Origin: Kiloniellaceae bacterium
Lineage (GTDB): Bacteria > Pseudomonadota > Alphaproteobacteria > Kiloniellales > Kiloniellaceae
Length of the DNA: 24,982 bases
Reading direction: 5' to 3'
Assembly: GCA_021776195.1 (NCBI GenBank)
Contig: JAJFGK010000133.1
Coordinates: 1 to 24,982 of the forward strand
Shown: positions 20,289 through 24,982 of the stretch, one piece after another
Numbering within the stretch: the stretch's first letter is position 1
Layout of the letters: every line of letters starts with the position of its first letter
Program-made: the position numbers and the translations under genes
Notes under the pieces: model-generated
Told to the model about the DNA's origin: nothing
Databases searched by the model: none
The model's input: the letters and a program-made list of their open reading frames with translations, nothing else

Positions 20289-21500
20289 ATGCCGTTGAAC
20301 CAAAGCCGCCTGGTCATGATCTTCGCCTGCCTGGGCCACTTCTTCACCCACCTGCTGCTGGCCCTCTTCGCCACTGTGGTCCTGGCGCTGGAAGAGGTTT
20401 GGGCCCTGCCCTACGACGATCTGGTCGCGCTCTGGACCCTGGGCGCGTTCCTGCTCGGTGGCGGGGCGCCCCTTGCCGGCTGGCTCAGCGACCGCTGGGG
20501 CGAGGCCCGGATGATGACGGTCTTTTTCCTCTCCATTGGACTGGCCACGATGACCGCCGGCCTGACCACGGGCCCGACCAGCATGATGGCCGCCCTGGCG
20601 GGACTCGGCCTCGCCGGCTCGGTCTTTCATCCCGTCGGCATGGCCTGGGTGGTGAAGAACGTGCAGCGTCGCGGCCGATCCATCGGGCTCTTGGGGATCT
20701 TCGGCTCCATCGGCCAGGGTTGTGCCGGCATCCTGGCCGGCGGCCTGATCTTCTTCATCGACTGGCGCGCCGCCTTCATCGTGCCGGGCCTCGCCGCTCT
20801 GCTCGCCGGCCTGGTCCTGCTGTGGCACCTGAAGAGCGGCCGCATCGTCGAGCGAACCAGCGACCTGGCACCGCAGCCCGCCGACAGCCGGGACGACATG
20901 GTCCGCGCCTTCGTGGTCATGGCCGCGACCCTCTTTCTCGGCTGGGTGCTCTATGCCGCCTACACCACGGTGCTGCCGAAGTGGTTCAGCGAAGGCCTGC
21001 CCGGCCTGGCGCAGGACCGGGGCCTGCTCGGCATCGGCGCCGCGGTGACCCTGGCCTACCTGATCGGCAGTCTGGGCCAGCTCGCCGCCGGCATTCTCGC
21101 CGACCGCTACTCCTTGAAGCTGCTCTACATCCTGGGCCTGGTCGTCAAGCTTCCCCTGTTCTTCCTGGCCTATGACCTGGGCGGCTTCACCATGGTGATC
21201 GCGGCCACGGTGATCATCTTCTTCATGGACCTGACCGCGCCGGTGGAGAACCTGCTGATTGCCCGCTATGCCCCGGAGAAGCGCCGCGGCCTGGTCTACG
21301 GCGCCAAGCACATCCTGGCCTTCATCGGCACGCCGCTGGGCGTGACCCTGGTCGCCGTCGCCTACGAGAGCCACGACGGGACGCCCTTCCTGATGCTGGT
21401 GCTGGGCGGCCTGGTGGCCCTGATGCTGGCCGCCGCCTGCTTCCTGCCGGCCGAGCGCGCCCCGGCCCGGCTCGCGCCGAGCCCGGCACCGGGGTCCTAG
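20289..21500 (+). CDS. MFS transporter, 12 membrane helices
   Basis: This 403-residue integral inner-membrane protein shows twelve hydrophobic segments in two sets of six. The MFS loop 2-3 motif GWLSDRWGEARMM is present, with its echo GILADRYSLKLL in the second half. The central loop is short (GRIVERTSDLAPQPADSRDD). ATG 20289 (MPLNQSRLVMIFACLGHFF) starts the first helix; upstream open frame is not protein-like. The ribosome site is weak. Substrate unknown. It is divergent from the periplasmic cyclase-family gene with 209 bp between, consistent with joint control. Confidence 0.9.
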   Translation: MPLNQSRLVMIFACLGHFFTHLLLALFATVVLALEEVWALPYDDLVALWTLGAFLLGGGAPLAGWLSDRWGEARMMTVFFLSIGLATMTAGLTTGPTSMMAALAGLGLAGSVFHPVGMAWVVKNVQRRGRSIGLLGIFGSIGQGCAGILAGGLIFFIDWRAAFIVPGLAALLAGLVLLWHLKSGRIVERTSDLAPQPADSRDDMVRAFVVMAATLFLGWVLYAAYTTVLPKWFSEGLPGLAQDRGLLGIGAAVTLAYLIGSLGQLAAGILADRYSLKLLYILGLVVKLPLFFLAYDLGGFTMVIAATVIIFFMDLTAPVENLLIARYAPEKRRGLVYGAKHILAFIGTPLGVTLVAVAYESHDGTPFLMLVLGGLVALMLAAACFLPAERAPARLAPSPAPGS

Positions 21501-21610
21501 AGCACTTCTTTGTAACATGGAACCATTCCTGGATTGCCCTTGGTTGGCCCCCGGGGCAGGCCACGTCAAGTCCGGCCACGACAGTAGCCTGTAGGGAAGA
21601 CCCCCGATCG

Positions 21611-22561
21611 CTACTTCAGCGACTCCAGGTAGGCGATCACGTCGGCTCGGTCGGTGGGCTTCTTGAAGCCCGGGAAAGACATCTTGGTGCCCTTGGCGAA
21701 GGCCTTGGGATTGGTCAGCCAGGCATCGAGCGCGGCAGCGTCCCAAGTTCCACCCTGCAGGCCGATCAGCGCCTTCGAGTACTTGTAGCCCTCGGCCACA
21801 CCGATGCCGCGCCCCACCACGGCAAAGAGGTTCGGGCCGATCTTGTGCGTGCCGCTCTGATCGGCGATGTGACAGGCCTTGCAGCGCCGGAACAGCTTTT
21901 CACCCTTGGCCGCATCGCCGGAAGCGGTCGCGACCTGGCTTGACGCGGGCGCCACCGTCTCTTCGGCCACCGCGCCGCCGACCTGCAGGGCACGGGCGAC
22001 CTGGATCAGGCTGTCGAGGGAAAAGACGAAATCGCCCTCCGGGCCAACCTGTTCGAGGTGACAGGTCAGACACTTCTCGACCGCGACCTCGGCCTTATGG
22101 GACTTGTCGGGCAAGATCACCGCGTAGTCCCAATCGCCGTTGCGCAGCTCGGCGGGATAGTCCTGGCCCCAGCCTTCCTGCTTTTCCATGATCGTGTAGA
22201 ACGCCTGCTCGCCCTTCATATAGCTCCCGTTGGCGTCTTCGACCGGGTCGCCGTTCTCGTCCAGCTTGGCCTTGAAGGCCTCGAGGATCAGTTTCGCGCC
22301 GGCGGGCAGTTGGTCGCCTTCGCGCGCGCCCTTGACCGCCAGATCGTTGGCATAGAGATAGCGGACCTGGTTGTTGTCGGGCCGATTGACCACCTGATAG
22401 AGCAGGTAGCCAGCCAGATCGGTTTCCGGATAGGCGACCCGTTCCGGGCCCGCCATGGCCCTCGGTTCATGCAGTAAAAATGCGGTCGCCAGGATCGTCG
22501 CTGTTTGGGCCAGTCGCCTTGCCGCCATCGTGAGCATCGTCGTGAGCATCGTCGTGACCAT
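21611..22561 (-). CDS. Exported diheme cytochrome: P460-like domain plus class I cytochrome c
   Basis: This product of about 316 residues has a leader (AARRLAQTATILATAFLLHE), a domain around residues 40-180 resembling the cytochrome P460 family (EGWGQDYPAELRNGDWDYAV, then heme site CLTCH), an Ala/Ser-rich linker, and a class I cytochrome c domain (CKACH, HKIGPNLFAVVGR, axial Met in GTKMSFPG). Both heme c sites are intact, so it is a periplasmic electron carrier or redox enzyme. The 5' end contains 12-bp repeats giving five in-frame ATGs. Aggagg ends one base before the first ATG and seven before the second, so 22561 is preferred. Confidence 0.85.
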   Translation of the reverse strand: MVTTMLTTMLTMAARRLAQTATILATAFLLHEPRAMAGPERVAYPETDLAGYLLYQVVNRPDNNQVRYLYANDLAVKGAREGDQLPAGAKLILEAFKAKLDENGDPVEDANGSYMKGEQAFYTIMEKQEGWGQDYPAELRNGDWDYAVILPDKSHKAEVAVEKCLTCHLEQVGPEGDFVFSLDSLIQVARALQVGGAVAEETVAPASSQVATASGDAAKGEKLFRRCKACHIADQSGTHKIGPNLFAVVGRGIGVAEGYKYSKALIGLQGGTWDAAALDAWLTNPKAFAKGTKMSFPGFKKPTDRADVIAYLESLK

Positions 22562-22620
22562 CGTCATGCCTCCTTCGTTTGTTTTGGGATTGCGGCCTAG
22601 AGTTACTGACGGGACGCTGC

Positions 22621-22637
22621 CCTCCCACCTAGGGAGG
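22621..22637. other. Small hairpin between the methyltransferase end and cytochrome start
   Basis: Cctccc, five bases, gggagg: a 6-bp stem without a T-run. It lies between two minus-strand genes and could weakly terminate or shield the upstream message. Confidence 0.35.
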
Positions 22638-22660
22638 ACCGGCCCGGCGAACGCTTGGCT

Positions 22661-23488
22661 TCATCTACGCCGCGCCGTCATCACGGCGGGCAGAATTCGC
22701 CCAGCCTCGAGGTTGGCGCGCATGTTGGCGACCTTCTGCCCGGCGCTTTCGCCCATCAGCAGGTGAAGTCCCAGGGGCGGCGGGCCGCCGGCGGCCGCCC
22801 GAGCTTGGAGAGTCTTGAAGAATTCGAGGCCGAACTCGCTGCGATCCTCGAAGGCCAGGACCTCGAAGCCTGCTCCCTGCAACAGGCCGCGCAGCTCGTC
22901 CGGCGCGGTCAAGTGGCTGGTCGCGGCTTCTTCGGCCCAAGGCACCGGGTAGTCGAGCCCCTCGGCAGGGCCCTTCATCACGTCATAGATCCCGAAGGTC
23001 GCGCCGGGCTTCAGCACCCGTGCGACCTCTCCGTAGAGTGCGGCGCGATCAGCGATGTTCATCGCCACGTGGATAGTGAAGGCGCCATCGAAGGCCTGGT
23101 CGCCGAAGGGCAGGGCCAATGCGCTGGCCGTCTCGAAGGCGGTCGCCTCGCTCATGCCGGTCATGGCCGAGAGCTGCCGCGCCGCCTCGACGTACTCCGG
23201 GGTCAGGTCGATCCCGGTGACATGGCACTGGGACTGAAGGGCAAAAAAGCGTGACGCACCGCCCAGGCCGCTGCCCACGTCGAGCAGCCGCGAACCCGCC
23301 TTAAAGTCCAGCATTCCGGCGAAGTGAACCGTGGCCGCCCGGCCGCCGATGTGAAACTCGTCGACCGGCGCCAGGTCCTCGGGATCGAGCCTGTCCGGAT
23401 CGAGACCGGCGGCCGTCAATCCGGCGCGAACGCGCCCGATCAGATCCGAGATTCCATAGTGCTCGGCAACTTGTCTTTCCACCGACAC
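22661..23488 (-). CDS. Class I SAM-dependent methyltransferase
   Basis: This 275-residue protein has the Rossmann-type methyltransferase motifs: SRLLDVGSGLGGASRFFA (motif I, SAM glycine loop), HVTGIDLTPEYV (motif II acidic residue), ALPFGDQAFDGAFTIHVAMN (motif post-II) and VARVLKPGATFGIYDV. It resembles the UbiE / glycine-sarcosine methyltransferase type acting on small molecules; the substrate is unknown. The GTG start at 23488 is preferred because ggggagg lies about eight bases upstream; an ATG at 23557 would add 23 residues without homology. It is divergent from the thiolase and upstream of the cytochrome on the same strand. Confidence 0.87.
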   Translation of the reverse strand: MSVERQVAEHYGISDLIGRVRAGLTAAGLDPDRLDPEDLAPVDEFHIGGRAATVHFAGMLDFKAGSRLLDVGSGLGGASRFFALQSQCHVTGIDLTPEYVEAARQLSAMTGMSEATAFETASALALPFGDQAFDGAFTIHVAMNIADRAALYGEVARVLKPGATFGIYDVMKGPAEGLDYPVPWAEEAATSHLTAPDELRGLLQGAGFEVLAFEDRSEFGLEFFKTLQARAAAGGPPPLGLHLLMGESAGQKVANMRANLEAGRILPAVMTARRR

Positions 23489-23677
23489 GCGCAGATCCTC
23501 CCCAAGTCTACGAGGCCCGCCATCATCGACGAGAGCGCCACCGCCGCAAGGGCGCAAGAGGGAACATTTTCGTGAGCTCGATCCAGATCGTCAAATTCGG
23601 GGCCTGACTTTTTCCTGGCGGGACCCGGTGCTATGTTCCGCCGCGAACGAACGCAGACATCCCAAAGGAGAGCCGTC

Positions 23678-24844
23678 ATGACCGCTTGCATCGTCGGTTG
23701 GAGCCACAGCCGCTTCGGCAAGCACGAAGAGGCCGACATCGAATCCCTGATCCTCGAGGTCGCCGGCGCCGCCCTGGCCGATGCCGGGATCGGCGCGCAA
23801 GAGGTCGACGAGATCGTCGTCGGCACCTATGGCGATGCCTTTTCCGCCCAGGGCTTCCCCGCCTCCCTGGTGCTGCAGGCCGACCCGGCGCTGCGCTTCA
23901 AGCCGGCGACCCATGTGGAAAACGCCTGCGCCACGGGAACGGCTGCGATCCACCACGGTCTGCGCACCATCGCCGCGCGCCAAGGCCGATTCGTCCTGGT
24001 GGTCGGGGCCGAGAAGATGACCGACCTGAAGGGCCCGGCGCTGGGCGATGCCCTGCTGCGCGCCGCCTACCTGAAGGAAGAAGGCGGCATCGAGGGCGGC
24101 TTTGTCGGGGTCTTCGGGATGATCGCCCAGCAGTACTACCAGCGCCACGGCGACCAGTCCGACGCCCTGGCCCGCATCGCCGCCAAGAACCACAAGAACG
24201 GCTGCGCCAATCCTTACGCCCAGCTGCGCAAGGACCTGGGCTACGATTTCTGCCGCCAGGTCTCGGAGAAGAACCCGCTGGTCGCCGGCCCCCTGAAGCG
24301 CACCGACTGCTCCCTGGTTTCCGACGGCGCCGCGGCTGTGGTCCTGACCGACATCGCCACGGCGCTGTCGATGGACAAGGGGATCGCCTTTCGCGGCGCC
24401 CAGCAGGTCAACGACTTTTTGCCCATGTCGAAGCGCGACATCACCCTCTTCGAGGGCTGCGAGGTGGCCTGGGGCCGCGCTCTGGAGGAAGCCCGTCTTG
24501 GCCTGGAAGACCTGTCTTTCGTGGAGACCCACGACTGTTTCACCGTCGCCGAACTGCTCGAATACGAGGCCATGGGCCTGACCCCGCGCGGCCAGGGCGC
24601 CCGGGCCATCGAGGAGGGCTGGACCGAAAAGGACGGCAAACTGCCGGTCAACCCTTCAGGCGGCTTGAAGTCCAAGGGTCACCCGATCGGCGCCACCGGG
24701 GTTTCGATGCACGTGATGTCCTCGATCCAGCTCATGGGGCAGGCCGAGGGCATGCAGGTCGAGAACGCCAAACTCGCCGGTATCTTCAACATGGGCGGCG
24801 CCGCCGTGGCCAACTACGTCTCGGTGCTGGAGCGGGTGCGCTAA
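23678..24844 (+). CDS. Thiolase family protein (SCP-x / acetyl-CoA acetyltransferase-like)
   Basis: The product is 388 residues. Catalytic Cys84 lies in HVENACATGTAAIH; His285 and the following Cys in THDCFTVAEL, and His335 in GHPIGATG, complete the site. The THDCF form with FNMGGAA near the end instead of a CxG motif is typical of SCP-x type thiolases rather than PhaA/FadA. It probably degrades or condenses acyl-CoA, for example in fatty acid or sterol side-chain breakdown. Aaaggag precedes the ATG. Its stop codon abuts the 139-bp terminal repeat; the gene is complete. Confidence 0.93.
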   Translation: MTACIVGWSHSRFGKHEEADIESLILEVAGAALADAGIGAQEVDEIVVGTYGDAFSAQGFPASLVLQADPALRFKPATHVENACATGTAAIHHGLRTIAARQGRFVLVVGAEKMTDLKGPALGDALLRAAYLKEEGGIEGGFVGVFGMIAQQYYQRHGDQSDALARIAAKNHKNGCANPYAQLRKDLGYDFCRQVSEKNPLVAGPLKRTDCSLVSDGAAAVVLTDIATALSMDKGIAFRGAQQVNDFLPMSKRDITLFEGCEVAWGRALEEARLGLEDLSFVETHDCFTVAELLEYEAMGLTPRGQGARAIEEGWTEKDGKLPVNPSGGLKSKGHPIGATGVSMHVMSSIQLMGQAEGMQVENAKLAGIFNMGGAAVANYVSVLERVR

Positions 24845-24982
24845 TACCAATGAGCGTGAATAGGAACCCATAGGATGGGAGAAAATCAGTCCCAGGGGAA
24901 GGCGCGGTGTGCGGCGCGATGCCATCGCATCGGGCAAGCGCCGGAACGCACCCCTGGGACTGATTTTCCCCACCGGAGGCCG
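24844..24982 (-). repeat. 139-bp terminal repeat with long hairpin, right copy
   Basis: This is the inverted copy of 1-139, starting at the last base of the thiolase stop codon. The hairpin arms lie at 24881-24898 and 24951-24968. Because the outer part of each arm ends in a run of A or T, the structure could also act as a two-way transcription terminator behind the thiolase gene; that is an inference. No target-site duplication can be judged, because the outer flanks are outside the window. Confidence 0.93.

Noticed and set aside
20232..21746. 504-residue minus-strand frame antisense to the MFS gene
   Set aside because: Composition is Gln, Gly, Glu and His-rich as expected for antisense of a membrane protein gene; no domain.
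23591..24532. 313-residue minus-strand frame antisense to the thiolase
   Set aside because: No motif or ribosome site; the thiolase on the plus strand is unambiguous.
1..24982. Composite transposon or integrative element bounded by the 139-bp repeats
   Set aside because: No transposase, integrase or target duplication is visible, and perfect repeats ending at both edges are what a repeat-broken assembly gives; kept only as a possibility.

Overview
This window is high-GC DNA (roughly 60-65% by eye) with densely packed, mostly intact bacterial genes. The gene content suggests a free-living, probably marine or saline, alphaproteobacterium of the Rhodospirillales type. Supporting signs are an 18.2 kb palindromic repeat of the type scattered through alphaproteobacterial genomes, a CBU_0592-type membrane protein, a short ribbon-helix-helix protein of a form I associate with Rhodospirillales, a DddP-like M24 enzyme and EctC-like cupins. 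The lineage is an inference from content and style, not from a marker gene. No rRNA, tRNA, CRISPR array, phage gene or transposase was seen.

Layout. (a) Both ends are the same 139-bp sequence in opposite orientation (1-139 and 24844-24982), each with a long internal hairpin. The window is therefore probably a contig that ends in a dispersed repeat. (b) 146-249 holds the frameshifted stump of a GNAT acetyltransferase. (c) 356-2609 (minus) is a stress cluster: Dps, a coiled-coil protein, a tail-anchored membrane protein, a DUF2383 ferritin-like protein and two tiny ORFs. (d) 2610-3006 is AT-rich intergenic DNA with palindromes and a direct repeat. It leads into two very small plus-strand genes (ribbon-helix-helix and one membrane segment), each apparently offset by one base in a C run. 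(e) 3323-6684 is a mirror arrangement: GT9 plus GNAT on the minus strand and GT4 plus a paralogous GNAT on the plus strand, probably surface glycan synthesis. (f) 6861-8963 pairs a protein made of two fused EctC-like cupins with a divergent serine hydrolase. (g) 8974-10771 is an HxlR regulator divergent from a GST / NTF2-like / tautomerase operon, which looks like electrophile detoxification. (h) 11030-13688 holds a DddP-like M24 enzyme, an SDR and an SRPBCC protein on the minus strand. (i) 13828-15587 holds a dihydroorotase-family amidohydrolase overlapping an alkyltransferase-like DNA repair protein. (j) 15612-17200 holds a CBU_0592/cyclic-nucleotide-binding fusion preceded by seven 15-bp tandem repeats, then a ParDE toxin-antitoxin pair with a palindromic operator. 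(k) 17371-24844 is metabolic and transport: a solitary MlaF-like ATPase, an isochorismatase-family hydrolase, a secreted cyclase-family protein, an MFS transporter, a diheme cytochrome, a methyltransferase and a thiolase.

Most segments are independent small operons. The most unusual items are the tandem EctC-like cupin, the heptameric 15-bp repeat beside the membrane/CNB gene, the DddP-like protein lacking the lyase aspartate, the ABC ATPase lacking its switch histidine, the 20-bp repeat sitting on the stop codons of two unrelated genes, and the matching terminal repeats. I found no single multi-gene assembly that I could defend as a new defence or mobile system.
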